Shown here: positions 1-9,419 of the stretch, piece after piece | Position numbering within the stretch: position 1 is the stretch's first letter | How the letters are laid out: each line of letters opens with the position of its first letter | DNA from: Ruegeria arenilitoris | GTDB lineage: Bacteria; Pseudomonadota; Alphaproteobacteria; Rhodobacterales; Rhodobacteraceae | Length of the DNA: 64,000 nucleotides | Direction: 5' to 3' | Assembly (NCBI RefSeq): GCF_013035315.1 | Contig: NZ_WQHP01000006.1 | Span: 124,001-188,000, forward strand | Made by a program: the position numbers and the translations under genes | Notes under the pieces: model-generated | Told to the model about the DNA's origin: nothing | What the model saw: the letters and a program-made list of their open reading frames with translations, nothing else | Database searches by the model: none

Positions 1-671
1 CGTTTTACCTGACCTTCGACAATGTGGAAGTCGGCAGAATGCAGGCCCGCGCCGTTTTTGAGGCCATGCCGAAGGGCAACTATGTCATGATCAAAGGCTC
101 TCCCACGGACCCGAACGCCGACTTCCTGCGGGGCGGTCAGCAAGAGATCATCGGAGCTGCCGTTGACAGCGGTGACATCGTAATCGTTGGCGAAGCCTAT
201 ACTGATGGCTGGCTGCCTGCGAACGCTCAGCGTAACATGGAACAGATCCTGACCGCTAATGAGAACAAAGTGGATGCGGTCGTTGCGTCAAATGACGGTA
301 CTGCAGGTGGGGTTGTTGCGGCGCTAACCGCGCAGGGCATGGAAGGCATTCCAGTGTCCGGACAGGATGGAGACCATGCAGCGTTGAACCGCGTTGCGCT
401 AGGCACTCAGACAGTTTCGGTCTGGAAAGACGCGCGTGAGCTTGGCAAGGCAGCTGGCGAAATCGCGGTTGCGTTGAGCGGCGGCACAAGCCCTGCAGAA
501 GTCGAAGGTGCGGTCAGCTGGACGTCGCCCGGTGGCACCGAGATGAACTCGGTCTTCCTTGCACCTGTGCCGATCACCAAGGACAACCTGTCTGTTGTTG
601 TAGACGCTGGATGGATCCCATTGGAGGATCTGTGCCAGGGCGTTGAAAACGGACCTGCGCCTTGTAACTAA
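1..671 (+). CDS. xylF: Sugar (xylose-type) ABC transporter substrate-binding protein, 3' part
   Basis: The reading frame is open from base 3 at the window edge and ends at TAA 669-671, so the N-terminus and signal peptide lie outside. The visible ~220 residues have the type I periplasmic binding protein fold signature of the ribose/xylose family: a segment around VASNDGTAGG, then GQDGDHAALNR in the second lobe, and a hinge near the C-terminus. It would bind a sugar in the periplasm and deliver it to the permease and ATPase that follow. The downstream xylose isomerase gene makes D-xylose the likely ligand. A GTG at 24 is in frame but is internal, because coding continues upstream of it. Confidence 0.85.
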   Translation, partial: FYLTFDNVEVGRMQARAVFEAMPKGNYVMIKGSPTDPNADFLRGGQQEIIGAAVDSGDIVIVGEAYTDGWLPANAQRNMEQILTANENKVDAVVASNDGTAGGVVAALTAQGMEGIPVSGQDGDHAALNRVALGTQTVSVWKDARELGKAAGEIAVALSGGTSPAEVEGAVSWTSPGGTEMNSVFLAPVPITKDNLSVVVDAGWIPLEDLCQGVENGPAPCN

Positions 672-680
672 ACCACTCAG

Positions 681-708
681 CCCTGGGCCCTTTAGTCCGG
701 GCCTGGGG
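681..708 (+). other. Intercistronic hairpin after the sugar-binding protein gene
   Basis: CCCTGGGCCC at 681-690 pairs with GGGCCTGGGG at 699-708 over ten pairs, two of them G-U, around an 8-base loop. No T-run follows. It sits nine bases after the stop codon and 26 bases before the permease gene. Such structures commonly stabilise the upstream mRNA or cause partial termination, so that the binding protein is made in excess of the membrane parts. That role is inferred. Confidence 0.55.
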
Positions 709-734
709 CAAATGCTGAATATGAAAGATCGGAA

Positions 735-2033
735 ATGACCGAAACTTCGTCTCAGCCGATACCAGAAAAAGCTAAACCCAGCCTGTTCCAGCAACTGGAA
801 TTGGATATGCGGCTTTTGGGAATGATCGGCGCGTTTGTCATCCTTTGCATCGGGTTCAACATCGTCACCGACGGCCGGTTTCTGACCCCCCGCAACCTGT
901 TCAACTTGTCCATCCAGACGGTTTCAGTTGCCATCATGGCGTGCGGGATGGTGTTCATCATCGTAACGCGGCATATCGACCTGTCGGTCGGAGCGCTTCT
1001 GGCGACGACTTCGGCGGTCATGGCGATGACGCAAACCGATCTGCTTCCGCATATGCTGGGGATGGGTCTCAACAATCCAGCGACGTGGGCGATCACCTTA
1101 GTTGTCGGGCTTTTCGCAGGCACACTGATTGGGGCATTTCACGGTTGGTTGGTCGGTTACCTAACAATCCCGGCTTTCATCGTGACGCTAGGCGGGTTCT
1201 TGGTTTGGCGAAACGTGGCGTGGTACTTGACCAGCGGTCAGACGATTGGGCCTTTGGACAGTACGTTCCTGATGTTTGGCGGGACCAACGGGACACTTGG
1301 GACCACGGCAAGTTGGCTGTTTGGATTGTTCGCCACCGCGATCGCCATCTGGGCATTGTGGAGTGGACGGCGCGCAAAAGCGGCGCATGGTTTTCCTGTA
1401 AAACCGGTTTGGGCCGAGACCACCTTGGCCGGGATCATCGCAATTGCCATTCTCGGCTATGTCTACATCGTAAACAGCTACGCAATTCCAACGCGCCGGC
1501 TGCAACGCATGTTCGAAGCGCGCGGCGAAACGATGCCCGAAGGGCTGGTCGTTGGGTACGGCATACCGATTTCGGTTCTCATCCTGATCATCGTGGCGGT
1601 TACCCTGACAATCGTGGCGCGAAAAACCCGGTTCGGCCGCTACATCTTTGCCACCGGAGGTAACCCGGATGCGGCAGAGCTGTCTGGCATCAACACGCGC
1701 CTGCTGACGGTGAAGATTTTTGCGTTGATGGGCTTTCTGTGCGCCGTGTCCGCAGTGGTCGCATCGGCGCGGCTGGCGAACCATTCAAACGATATTGGTA
1801 CGCTGGATGAACTACGGGTCATCGCGGCAGCTGTGATTGGTGGAACAGCTTTGTCCGGCGGCATTGGCACTATCTACGGCGCGATCCTTGGTGCGTTGAT
1901 CATGCAAGCCCTTCAATCAGGAATGGCCATGGTTGGCGTGGACGCGCCGTTTCAGAACATCGTCGTCGGCAGCGTTCTTGTGCTCGCCGTCTATATCGAC
2001 ATCGTCTACCGCAAGCGACTGGGGGCAAAGTGA
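735..2033 (+). CDS. xylH: Sugar (xylose) ABC transporter permease
   Basis: This 432-residue integral membrane protein of the CUT2/RbsC-XylH family forms the channel of the importer. The N-terminal ~20 residues are hydrophilic, followed by about ten or more hydrophobic segments. Family hallmarks visible are the HIDLSVGA segment near residue 80, the [12 protein letters not shown] loop near residue 310, and the [12 protein letters not shown] segment near residue 375. The length matches XylH (about 390-430) rather than the shorter RbsC. The ATG at 735 follows a purine-rich GGAA. It lies 63 bases after the binding protein gene and overlaps the ATPase gene by one base, so the genes form one operon. 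Confidence 0.9.
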   Translation: MTETSSQPIPEKAKPSLFQQLELDMRLLGMIGAFVILCIGFNIVTDGRFLTPRNLFNLSIQTVSVAIMACGMVFIIVTRHIDLSVGALLATTSAVMAMTQTDLLPHMLGMGLNNPATWAITLVVGLFAGTLIGAFHGWLVGYLTIPAFIVTLGGFLVWRNVAWYLTSGQTIGPLDSTFLMFGGTNGTLGTTASWLFGLFATAIAIWALWSGRRAKAAHGFPVKPVWAETTLAGIIAIAILGYVYIVNSYAIPTRRLQRMFEARGETMPEGLVVGYGIPISVLILIIVAVTLTIVARKTRFGRYIFATGGNPDAAELSGINTRLLTVKIFALMGFLCAVSAVVASARLANHSNDIGTLDELRVIAAAVIGGTALSGGIGTIYGAILGALIMQALQSGMAMVGVDAPFQNIVVGSVLVLAVYIDIVYRKRLGAK

Positions 2034-2836
2034 TGCAAGCTCAACATACGCAGAAAACACCCTCCAATTCGGGACGCGGTTCCGGCGCTCCGCCTTTGGT
2101 CGAGATGCGCGATATCTCGATTTCCTTTGGCGGGATCAAGGCCGTCGACCATGTGTCGGTCGATCTCTATCCGGGCGAAGTCGTTGGCTTGTTGGGACAT
2201 AACGGGGCCGGAAAGTCCACGTTGATCAAGGTATTGTCCGGCGCCTACCAAATGGATCACGGCGAGATTTTGATCGATGGCAAACCCGTCGAGATTGGAA
2301 ACCCTCGGGACGCACGGGCGAACAATATAGAAACGATCTACCAGACGCTCGCGTTGGCCGACAATCTGGATGCAACGTCGAACCTTTTTCTGGGGCGCGA
2401 GATGACGACGCCGTTTGGGTTGGTCAATGACGCCGCGATGGAGGCCGAGTGCCGCAAGATCATGGCGCAGCTCAACCCAAACTTTCAAAAGTTCAGTGAT
2501 CCGGTTTCCGCCTTGTCGGGCGGTCAAAGACAGTCTGTGGCGATTGCTCGAGCAGTCTACTTCAACGCGCGCATTCTGATTATGGATGAGCCGACAGCGG
2601 CGCTGGGCCCGCATGAAACGCAGATGGTGGCGGATTTGATTCATCAGCTCAAAGCACAAGGCATCGGGATATTCCTGATCGATCACGACGTGCACGCCGT
2701 CATGGAACTGTGCGACCGTGCTTCGGTCATGAAGAACGGGAAACTGGTTGGCACAGTCGATATCGCTGACGTCACAGACGACGATCTTTTGTCGATGATC
2801 ATCCTTGGCAAGCAGCCAGCGAAGAAAACAGAATAG
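2033..2836 (+). CDS. Sugar ABC transporter ATP-binding protein, single ABC domain
   Basis: The ATPase energises sugar import. All nucleotide-binding motifs are present once: Walker [11 protein letters not shown]-loop in YQTLALADN, signature LSGGQRQ, Walker B ILIMDEPT, and the H-loop in IDHDVHAV. At about 267 residues it carries one ABC domain, whereas classical XylG and RbsA of enterobacteria have two fused domains (~500 residues). It resembles FrcA of Rhizobium and would act as a homodimer. I chose ATG 2033, whose A is the last base of the xylH stop (TGATG). A GTG at 2030 is also possible. XylA follows after nine bases. Confidence 0.88.
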   Translation: MQAQHTQKTPSNSGRGSGAPPLVEMRDISISFGGIKAVDHVSVDLYPGEVVGLLGHNGAGKSTLIKVLSGAYQMDHGEILIDGKPVEIGNPRDARANNIETIYQTLALADNLDATSNLFLGREMTTPFGLVNDAAMEAECRKIMAQLNPNFQKFSDPVSALSGGQRQSVAIARAVYFNARILIMDEPTAALGPHETQMVADLIHQLKAQGIGIFLIDHDVHAVMELCDRASVMKNGKLVGTVDIADVTDDDLLSMIILGKQPAKKTE

Positions 2837-2845
2837 GGGGCGGAA

Positions 2846-4153
2846 ATGCCAAGCGGATTTTTTGAAGGGATCGAGAAGATCCGGTTTGAAGGCGTGGACA
2901 GCACGAACCCGCTGGCCTTCCGTCACTACAACCCGGACGAAGTGGTTTTGGGTAAACGCATGGAAGACCATTTGCGGTTTGCGGTTGCCTGGTGGCACTC
3001 GTTCGCTTGGGAAGGTGGTGATCCTTTTGGAGGACCAACTTTCGAACGTCCATGGCACCCTCAAGATGATATGGGTCGGGCGCGTATGAAAGCGGATATT
3101 GCGTTCGAAATGTTCGAGATTTTGGGTCAGCCATATTTTTGCTGGCACGACGTCGACATCCGGCCTGAACAAGGCAACTTTGCGGATAACCTGAGAACTC
3201 TCGAAGAGATCACCGACTATATCGGTAAAAAGATGACGGTCTCGGGCACCAGGTTGCTTTGGGGAACGGCCAACATGTTCAGTCATCGCCGTTGGATGGC
3301 TGGTGCCAGCACCAACCCGGACCCCGACGTTTTCGCCTATGCAGCAGCGACGGTGAAATCGTGCATAGACGCGACCCACAAACTGGGTGGCGAAAACTAT
3401 GTGCTTTGGGGCGGCCGGGAAGGGTACGAAACCCTACTGAATACCGACATGAAAACTGAGCTGGATCATATGGGCCGGTTCCTGAACATGGTTGTGGAAT
3501 ACAAACACAAGATTGGGTTCAAAGGCACAATCCTCGTGGAACCTAAACCTCAGGAGCCGTCCAAACATCAATACGACTATGATGCAGCTACGTGCATCGG
3601 GTTCCTGCGGAAGTATGGATTGGAGAATGAGGTTAGACTGAACCTCGAGCAGGGACACGCAATTCTTGCCGGACATAGCTTTGAGCATGAAATTGCGGTC
3701 GCTGCTGCGGAAGGGATGTTGGGATCGGTAGATATGAACCGAAACGACTATCAATCCGGCTGGGACACGGACCAATTCCCGAACAACACTCCGGAGGTTG
3801 CATTAGCCTACTACTACATTCTCAAGGCTGGCGGCTTTACCACCGGCGGCACAAATTTCGACGCTAAAATACGACGTCAGTCAATAGACGCGGCAGATCT
3901 TGTAGCGGCGCATATTGGCGGTATGGATGTTTGCGCCCGAGGTTTGAAAGCTGCGGCTGCAATGATTGAGGACGGCGGTCTGGAACGCGCGCTTTCGGAA
4001 CGGTACTCAGGTTGGGATACTCCTCAAGCAAAGTCTTTGTTGGACAGCAATCTGGATGATATCTCCGCTCGTGTTTTACGGGAGGGACTAAACCCCGTGC
4101 CATGTTCTGGACGTCAGGAAATACTCGAGAACTACGTGAACCGGTTTGTGTGA
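2846..4153 (+). CDS. xylA: Xylose isomerase
   Basis: This cytoplasmic enzyme converts D-xylose to D-xylulose with two divalent metals. The 435-residue length is that of class II XylA. Catalytic His101 and Asp104 lie in [10 protein letters not shown]. The metal-binding segment [16 protein letters not shown] is near residue 230, and [15 protein letters not shown] and [17 protein letters not shown] follow, carrying the second metal site. It is preceded by GGGGCGG and starts at ATG 2846, nine bases after the ATPase gene, as the last gene of the visible xylose operon. Xylulokinase is not in the window and is probably upstream. Confidence 0.95.
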   Translation: MPSGFFEGIEKIRFEGVDSTNPLAFRHYNPDEVVLGKRMEDHLRFAVAWWHSFAWEGGDPFGGPTFERPWHPQDDMGRARMKADIAFEMFEILGQPYFCWHDVDIRPEQGNFADNLRTLEEITDYIGKKMTVSGTRLLWGTANMFSHRRWMAGASTNPDPDVFAYAAATVKSCIDATHKLGGENYVLWGGREGYETLLNTDMKTELDHMGRFLNMVVEYKHKIGFKGTILVEPKPQEPSKHQYDYDAATCIGFLRKYGLENEVRLNLEQGHAILAGHSFEHEIAVAAAEGMLGSVDMNRNDYQSGWDTDQFPNNTPEVALAYYYILKAGGFTTGGTNFDAKIRRQSIDAADLVAAHIGGMDVCARGLKAAAAMIEDGGLERALSERYSGWDTPQAKSLLDSNLDDISARVLREGLNPVPCSGRQEILENYVNRFV

Positions 4154-4154
4154 C

Positions 4155-4179
4155 CACCTCCTCAGGTGTTGTTGTTTTT
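4155..4179 (+). terminator. Probable weak Rho-independent terminator after xylA
   Basis: CACCT (4155-4159), a CCTC loop and AGGTG (4164-4168) are followed by TTGTTGTTTTT. The stem is only five pairs, but the T-rich tail and the position directly after the xylA stop fit an intrinsic terminator. Confidence 0.45.
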
Positions 4180-4546
4180 CGTCAAAAGTCGCGCTGTGTG
4201 ACAGGACGCAGCCAGGGGTGAAGAAATGGCGGGCAATTCCGCAAAATGCCTTAAGTCAATGACTAAACTTGAGTTTCGCGGCTATGTGCAAGTAGACTTC
4301 TGTTCATCCAGCGGTTTTGATTGCAGCCCGCCATCGCTTGGCCGCATCTCAGGAAGTTCATACTTTCGTTGTGCACTGAGTACAGGTCGTCATTGATGGT
4401 CCAAACCTGTTGCACGAGTATTCCCTGAACTATGCTTGTCGGGTTCGAGAACTTGGCTGATCTAGTGCGGTTTGAAGGCCGGTCTACACATGGTATCAAC
4501 GCGCAAACTGGAATGTCGCACCAGTTTTCTCCGATTGAAGCGCTGT
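4180..4546. other. Intergenic stretch without a recognised gene
   Basis: This lies between the ends of the convergent xylA and LysR genes. It is more A+T-rich than its surroundings. The open frame at 4263-4559 on the minus strand overlaps the 3' end of the LysR gene, matches no family I recognise and has no clear ribosome binding site, so I do not call it. I see no tRNA or repeat. Confidence 0.5.
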
Positions 4547-5473
4547 TCAAGCGTCGCAAATCAATCGATCAAGCATTTCAAACTTCCGTTCGATGAACTC
4601 AAGAAGCCGGTGTGTTGAAGCTGACATGTGACGCCCACTTAGCGTGATGCAGCCCAAATGACGGTCAGGATCGCCTATTTTGATCGGTAGTGCCGTCAGC
4701 GTCTTCTGCCGTTGCATCATGAAGACCACTGAAAAAGGCAGAACGGTCAAAGAATCCGAGCCTGTCAACACGTTCACAACCGCACTCAGCGACCCGCCGG
4801 TGAAACTGATCTTTAGGTCGCGAACCCCGATGCCGTCCAGTGTATTGCGCAAGTCGCGGAAAAGCGGGCTGTTCGCGGGCGGTGCAATCCAGGAATAGTC
4901 GGTGATATCTTCAAGCTTTACCGTTTTCTTTCGTGCCAGTGGGTGTCCGGCCCGGCAGGCAATAACATTGCGGCCGGGTAAGATTTGGCGAAACTCGAAT
5001 TCGTCGGCAACGTCTGCGGGGCGAATGGGCAGAATTGCGACATCCAAAGCTTCACCTGAAATCTTGGACAAAAGTTCGCTCGGGTATCCATAGGACTGAT
5101 CGATCCGGATGTTTGGGTGCTCGGTCTGGAATTCAGCAATTACGCTCGAAATAACTCCGTCCATAAAGATCGGTGTCCCGGCAACTCGGATCGCACCCGC
5201 AAGACCCTGGCGGTATTCATCAACCAAGCGACTGGCCTGCCGACCGGCATCCAGAATCCTCTGACCTTCCTGCGCAAGGGCAAGGCCCAACTCGGTCGGT
5301 TGCAAAGGTCGGCGGGTTGGCTGGAACAGAGGTTCGCCCACCCGATCTTCGAGCAGAGAGACGCTTCTGGAAACACTCGGCTGGGATTTGCCAAGTAAAA
5401 CAGCGCCTTCGCTTAGGCCGCCGGCTTGAACGATCGCGGCAAGAATCTCCAGATGTCTCGGATCCAATTTCAT
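4547..5473 (-). CDS. LysR-family transcriptional regulator, divergent from the aromatic operon
   Basis: The protein has 308 residues. The N-terminal winged helix-turn-helix covers about residues 1-65 (LEILAAIVQAGGLSEGAV, then SQPSVSRSVSLLEDRVGEPLF). An effector-binding periplasmic-protein-like domain covers about residues 90-300. It is transcribed away from the maleylacetate reductase gene with a 104-base shared promoter region, the usual arrangement for a LysR activator of an aromatic catabolic operon. Its effector is probably a pathway intermediate; this is inferred from position. A T-N11-A palindrome overlaps its start codon and suggests autoregulation. Confidence 0.88.
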   Translation of the reverse strand: MKLDPRHLEILAAIVQAGGLSEGAVLLGKSQPSVSRSVSLLEDRVGEPLFQPTRRPLQPTELGLALAQEGQRILDAGRQASRLVDEYRQGLAGAIRVAGTPIFMDGVISSVIAEFQTEHPNIRIDQSYGYPSELLSKISGEALDVAILPIRPADVADEFEFRQILPGRNVIACRAGHPLARKKTVKLEDITDYSWIAPPANSPLFRDLRNTLDGIGVRDLKISFTGGSLSAVVNVLTGSDSLTVLPFSVVFMMQRQKTLTALPIKIGDPDRHLGCITLSGRHMSASTHRLLEFIERKFEMLDRLICDA

Positions 5474-5486
5474 AACGTAAAGTTAT
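5472..5486. promoter_or_regulatory. Candidate LysR binding site (T-N11-A palindrome)
   Basis: ATAAC-GTAAA-GTTAT is a perfect 5-base inverted repeat. Its inner TAAC...GTTA has the T-N11-A layout typical of LysR sites. It overlaps the start codon of the LysR gene and lies about 95 bases before the maleylacetate reductase start, consistent with repression of the regulator and activation of the divergent operon. Confidence 0.45.
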
Positions 5487-5577
5487 ATTGGTTGCAGAAA
5501 ATTCGATCAAGAACGCATTCCTGCCCTGCTAGCGTTTCCTTCAATCCGCATATTCATGCATTCGAGGAACGCGCCCC

Positions 5578-6639
5578 ATGGCCCCCAGCATCACAAGCAT
5601 CAACGGTCAAAAAGTTCGGTTTGGTCAGGGCTTGCGGAATGACATCTGTGCTGAGTTGTCCGGGCTGGGGTCGGCAAAAGCCCTGGTGCTGTCGACACCT
5701 CAGCAAGTCGATATGGCAATGGAACTGGCGACCACGATCGGGGATCGCGCGGCAGGCGTCTTTACACGGGCAACAATGCACACGCCGGTCGATGTGACCG
5801 AAGAGGCTGTAGAACACGCTCAGTCAGTTCTGGCGGACAGCATCGTATCCATCGGCGGCGGTTCAACGATTGGTCTGGGTAAAGCGATTGCCCAACGCAC
5901 CGGACTGCCGCAGATCGCTGTTCCGACCACTTACGCCGGCAGCGAAGCGACCCCGATACTGGGACAGACGGAAGACGGGATAAAGACCACCCTTACGGAC
6001 CCAAAGGTTTTGCCGCGGGTTATATTATATGACCCTGAACTCGTTGCGTCCTTGCCGCCCGCGATGACCGTTACAAGCGCGTTGAACGCAATGGCTCATG
6101 CGGCCGAGGCCCTGTACGCAAAGGATCGCACAGAACAGACCACGGAACTTGCGGTCGATGGGCTGAAGGCTTTCGCTATCGGCTTGCCAAAAGTCATAGA
6201 ACAGCCGGGCGACCTGACCGCACGCGCTGAAACACAGCAAGGTGCGTGGGCATGCGGTACGGTGCTTGGCCTGGTCGGAATGGCGCTGCATCACAAGCTT
6301 TGTCACACGCTGGGCGGCTCTTTCGATCTGCCGCATGCCGAAACCCATGCAATCGTTCTGCCCCATGCCATCTCTTTCAACGCACAAGAAGTGCCCGAAT
6401 TGCTTGCGCCCATCTCAAGCATTCTGGGCGGTACCAGTCCCGGTCAGGCGCTTTGGGATTTTGCCAGGAAAATGGGCGCACCGACGGCATTGAAAGATCT
6501 GGGGCTTGCTGAGGCCGACCTGGATCGCGCCACCGAAATCGCACTGAAAAACCCGTATTGGAATCCGCGGCCAGTCGCTGCCGACGGGTTGCGGGCGCTG
6601 TTGCAAAACGCTTGGGCGGGTAACGCCCCGAGCGATTGA
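5578..6639 (+). CDS. Maleylacetate reductase
   Basis: This member of the iron-containing alcohol dehydrogenase superfamily, 353 residues, is predicted to reduce maleylacetate to 3-oxoadipate with NAD(P)H after ring cleavage of hydroxyquinol or chlorocatechols. The nucleotide-binding SIGGGSTIGLGKAIA is near residue 90, PTTYAGSEATPI follows, and the His-rich segment HHKLCHTLGGSFDLPHAETHA occupies the usual metal-site region. The start ATG 5578 is the first gene after the LysR-controlled intergenic region. Together with the intradiol dioxygenase at 13175 it defines a hydroxyquinol-type lower pathway. Equivalent genes are called macA, tfdF, graC or hqoD in other organisms, so I give no symbol. 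Confidence 0.9.
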   Translation: MAPSITSINGQKVRFGQGLRNDICAELSGLGSAKALVLSTPQQVDMAMELATTIGDRAAGVFTRATMHTPVDVTEEAVEHAQSVLADSIVSIGGGSTIGLGKAIAQRTGLPQIAVPTTYAGSEATPILGQTEDGIKTTLTDPKVLPRVILYDPELVASLPPAMTVTSALNAMAHAAEALYAKDRTEQTTELAVDGLKAFAIGLPKVIEQPGDLTARAETQQGAWACGTVLGLVGMALHHKLCHTLGGSFDLPHAETHAIVLPHAISFNAQEVPELLAPISSILGGTSPGQALWDFARKMGAPTALKDLGLAEADLDRATEIALKNPYWNPRPVAADGLRALLQNAWAGNAPSD

Positions 6640-6664
6640 GTTCACCGTGTCAAGGGAGGGACAC

Positions 6665-7939
6665 ATGATCACACGACGTAAACTGCTGCAATCCAGCGCT
6701 GCCACCGGCCTTGGATTGGCCGCCGGTGCCCTTGCCGCACCTGCCATCGCACAAGGCGCAAAGATCAAGCTGGGTTATGTTAGCCCGCAATCGGGACCTC
6801 TGGCCGCATTTTCCGAGGCGGACAAGTACATCCTGGACAACTTCGCCGCGTCCGAAGCCGGCGCGAATTTTGAGGTCATCGTCAAGGACAGCCAGTCGAA
6901 CCCCAACCGTGCCGCGGACGTCGCGGGAGAGTTGATCGTGGACGACGAAGTCGACCTGATGCTGGTCGCCTCAACCCCCGAAACGACGAACCCGGTTGCC
7001 GCCACCTGTGAGGCGGAAGAGATGCCATGCATTTCGACCGTTGCCCCTTGGCAGCCATGGTTCATCGGTCAACAGGGCAACCCCGGTGATCCTGCAAGTT
7101 GGGAGCCGTTTTACTACGCCTATCACTTCTTCTGGGGCCTCGAGGATGTGATCTCGGTCTTCACCGCGATGTGGGGTCAGTTGGACACCAACAAACAGGT
7201 TGGCGGCTTGTTCCCGAATGATGGTGACGGCAACGCGTGGGGCGATCCGAATGTCGGCTTCCCTCCGGTCTTGTCCGAGTTGGGTTACACCCTGACGGAT
7301 CCGGGACGATACCAGAACCTGACCGATGATTTCTCGGCCCAGATCAACGCGTTCCGGCAGGCGAATGTCGAAATTGTAACCGGCGTTCCGATTCCGCCTG
7401 ATTTCACCACGTTCTGGAGCCAGGCCAAACAGCAGGGCTTTACACCCAAGGCGGCGAGCATCGGTAAAGCGATCCTGTTCCCGCAAGCGGTCGAAGCTTT
7501 GGGCAATGCGGGCAACAACCTGAGTTCCGAGGTCTGGTGGTCTCCGACGCATCCGTTCTCGTCATCGCTGACTGGTGCAAGCTCGGCTGAATTGGCGCAA
7601 GGATACACGGCAGCCACCAGCCGTCAGTGGACTCAACCCATCGGCTTCGTGCACGCGTTGTTCGAAATGGCCGCCAACGTCATGGGCCGGGTCGATGACG
7701 CGGGTGACGGAGATGCCGTAGCCGAAGCCATTGCCGCCACGCAGTTGGATTCGATCGTGGGCCGGATCGCCTTTGACGGTGCGGGCTTGCCGCCATTCGC
7801 CGCGCAGAACGTAGCAAAAACGCCTTTGGTCGGTGGTCAATGGCGACTGCTCGACAACGGCAGCTATGACCTTGTGATCGTCGACAACTCCTCAGCGCCC
7901 GACATCCCAACTGCGGGTGTGATGGAAGAAATCACCTGA
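6665..7939 (+). CDS. ABC transporter substrate-binding protein (HAAT/LivJ type) with Tat signal
   Basis: This is a periplasmic binding protein of the branched-chain amino acid/aromatic importer family, about 424 residues. The N-terminus carries a twin-arginine signal (TRRKLLQSS, hydrophobic stretch, APAIAQ cleavage region), so it is probably exported folded. The mature part begins KIKLGYVSPQSGPLAAF, the standard Peripla_BP_6 opening. I chose ATG 6665 because GGGAGGG lies just before it and the Tat signal begins there; the GTG at 6647 would add an unlikely six residues. Placement inside an aromatic operon suggests the ligand is an aromatic or hydroxyaromatic compound rather than an amino acid. 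Confidence 0.87.
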   Translation: MITRRKLLQSSAATGLGLAAGALAAPAIAQGAKIKLGYVSPQSGPLAAFSEADKYILDNFAASEAGANFEVIVKDSQSNPNRAADVAGELIVDDEVDLMLVASTPETTNPVAATCEAEEMPCISTVAPWQPWFIGQQGNPGDPASWEPFYYAYHFFWGLEDVISVFTAMWGQLDTNKQVGGLFPNDGDGNAWGDPNVGFPPVLSELGYTLTDPGRYQNLTDDFSAQINAFRQANVEIVTGVPIPPDFTTFWSQAKQQGFTPKAASIGKAILFPQAVEALGNAGNNLSSEVWWSPTHPFSSSLTGASSAELAQGYTAATSRQWTQPIGFVHALFEMAANVMGRVDDAGDGDAVAEAIAATQLDSIVGRIAFDGAGLPPFAAQNVAKTPLVGGQWRLLDNGSYDLVIVDNSSAPDIPTAGVMEEIT

Positions 7940-7956
7940 TCGCAATGAAACCAACG

Positions 7957-7976
7957 CCCCGGACACAAGTCCGGGG
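7957..7976 (+). other. Perfect intercistronic hairpin after the binding-protein gene
   Basis: CCCCGGAC-ACAA-GTCCGGGG is a perfect 8-pair stem with a 4-base loop and no T-run. It lies between the binding-protein stop and the proposed ATPase start at 7990. Its position argues against starting the ATPase at 7945, which would put it in coding sequence. It probably makes the periplasmic component more abundant than the rest. Confidence 0.6.
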
Positions 7977-7989
7977 CAGGGACCTTGGT

Positions 7990-8709
7990 ATGACAATTCT
8001 ATCGCTCAATAATGTCTCCAAAAGCTTCGGTGCTTTGACCGTCACCGATGACGTCAGCTTTGATGTCGAACAGGGGCAGGCGCTTGGGATCATTGGCCCG
8101 AACGGAGCCGGGAAGTCGACGCTGTTCAATCTGATTACCGGCAATCTGACCTCGGACGCGGGTTCGATCCATTTTGATGGGAACGACGTCACCCGCGTTC
8201 CGCCAATGCAGCGGTGTTTGTCGGGGATTGGTCGGTCTTTCCAGATCCCGCAACCGTTTGATCATTTGACGGTTTTCGAGAACCTGTTGGTGGCGGCGAC
8301 GCATGGACAAGGGAAATCTGAACGCGAGGTCGAACAGGATTGTGCCCGAATTCTGGAACAAACGGAAATGGCTGAGGTGGCCAACGACCCTGCCGGTGGT
8401 CTGCGGTTGCTTCAGCGCAAGCGGCTGGAGCTTGCCCGCGCGATGGCAACCAACCCAAAGCTACTGCTGCTGGACGAAATCGCCGGAGGTCTGACCGACG
8501 CAGAATGTACGGCCCTGATCGAAACGATCAAAGGGCTACACGCCAGCGGTGTCACGATCATCTGGATCGAGCACGTTCTGCATGCCCTGACATCTGTGGT
8601 CGAGCGTTTGCTGGTTCTGGATTTCGGCAAGGTGATCGGCCTCGGTGACCCGGACGAGATCATGAACAGCCGCGAAGTCAAAGAAATCTATCTGGGGATC
8701 GAAGTCTGA
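7990..8709 (+). CDS. livG: ABC transporter ATP-binding protein, LivG type
   Basis: One of the two ATPases of the HAAT importer, about 239 residues. Walker A GPNGAGKST, the LivG-type segment CLSGIGRSFQIPQPFDHLTVFENLLV, a diverged signature region (LRLLQRKRLELARA, lacking a canonical LSGGQ), Walker B LLLLDEI and the switch His in IEHVLHAL are visible. I prefer ATG 7990 (MTILSLNNVSKSF) over ATG 7945 because homologues begin at this strand and a hairpin fills the extra region. Its stop overlaps the LivF start by one base. The weak signature loop is worth noting but the rest of the domain is intact. Confidence 0.85.
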   Translation: MTILSLNNVSKSFGALTVTDDVSFDVEQGQALGIIGPNGAGKSTLFNLITGNLTSDAGSIHFDGNDVTRVPPMQRCLSGIGRSFQIPQPFDHLTVFENLLVAATHGQGKSEREVEQDCARILEQTEMAEVANDPAGGLRLLQRKRLELARAMATNPKLLLLDEIAGGLTDAECTALIETIKGLHASGVTIIWIEHVLHALTSVVERLLVLDFGKVIGLGDPDEIMNSREVKEIYLGIEV

Positions 8710-9419
8710 TGAGTTTGCTAGAGACCCAAGGGCTGACGGCCCATTACGGAGATTTTCAGGCCTTGTTCGGCGTGGACATCCGATTGGAGGAAGGCGAAAC
8801 GGTCGCCATTATCGGCGCAAACGGTGCCGGAAAGTCGACCCTGATGCGCTCGATCTCAGGTGTTCTGACCAACGGCTCGGATCAAGTGCGCTTTGATGGC
8901 AAACCCATCGGCGATCTTCCGGCAGATGAGATCATGTCGCGCGGCGTTGCAATGGTGCCTGAAGGACGCAGGCTTTTTCCGTCCTTGAGCGTCGAAGAAA
9001 ACCTACTGATCGGAACCTATGGTCGGAAAGTTCAGGGGCATTGGTCGCTGGAAGCCATCTACGAACTATTCCCCATCCTGAAAGAGCGCCGGAACCATCC
9101 GGGTACAGCGCTCTCGGGCGGGCAGCAGCAGATGGTGGCCATTGGCCGCGCTTTGATGAGCAACCCTCGTGTTTTGCTCTGTGACGAGATCAGTCTGGGG
9201 CTGGCGCCTGTGGTCATCAAAGACATCTACGCCGCCGTGCCCCGCATTCAGGAGGCAGGGGCCAGCCTGATTGTGGTCGAACAAGACATCGGCCAGGCCA
9301 TGAAAGTCGCAGACCGCGTCTATTGCATGATGGAGGGTCGCGTCACGCTGGAGGGCACTGCAGACACGCTCAGCCGCGAGGCTATTCACGACGCTTACTT
9401 CGGAGGAGCCGCGGCATGA
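8709..9419 (+). CDS. livF: ABC transporter ATP-binding protein, LivF type
   Basis: Second ATPase of the HAAT importer, 236 residues. Walker A GANGAGKST, the LivF-typical MVPEGRRLFPSLSVEENL, signature LSGGQQQM, Walker B VLLCDEISLGLAP and the H-loop region VVEQD are all present and canonical. It would pair with the preceding LivG-type subunit, giving one ATPase with a standard signature and one diverged. The start ATG 8709 shares its A with the LivG stop, and its own stop overlaps the permease start (ATGA), so expression is translationally coupled. Confidence 0.9.
   Translation: MSLLETQGLTAHYGDFQALFGVDIRLEEGETVAIIGANGAGKSTLMRSISGVLTNGSDQVRFDGKPIGDLPADEIMSRGVAMVPEGRRLFPSLSVEENLLIGTYGRKVQGHWSLEAIYELFPILKERRNHPGTALSGGQQQMVAIGRALMSNPRVLLCDEISLGLAPVVIKDIYAAVPRIQEAGASLIVVEQDIGQAMKVADRVYCMMEGRVTLEGTADTLSREAIHDAYFGGAAA

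Noticed and set aside
2006..3379. Long antisense open frame (457 codons) over the ATPase and xylA
   Set aside because: It lies opposite two clear genes, has no family resemblance and arises from G+C-rich codon bias.
4430..4470. tRNA-like GGTTCGAGAAC segment
   Set aside because: Only a T-arm-like stretch; no acceptor stem, D-arm or anticodon arm can be placed around it.
4263..4559. Minus-strand open frame of 98 codons in the gap after xylA
   Set aside because: Overlaps the LysR gene end, lacks a ribosome binding site and resembles no family.
7945..7989. Upstream ATG for the LivG-type gene
   Set aside because: The added 15 codons are formed by a perfect hairpin and are absent from the family N-terminus.
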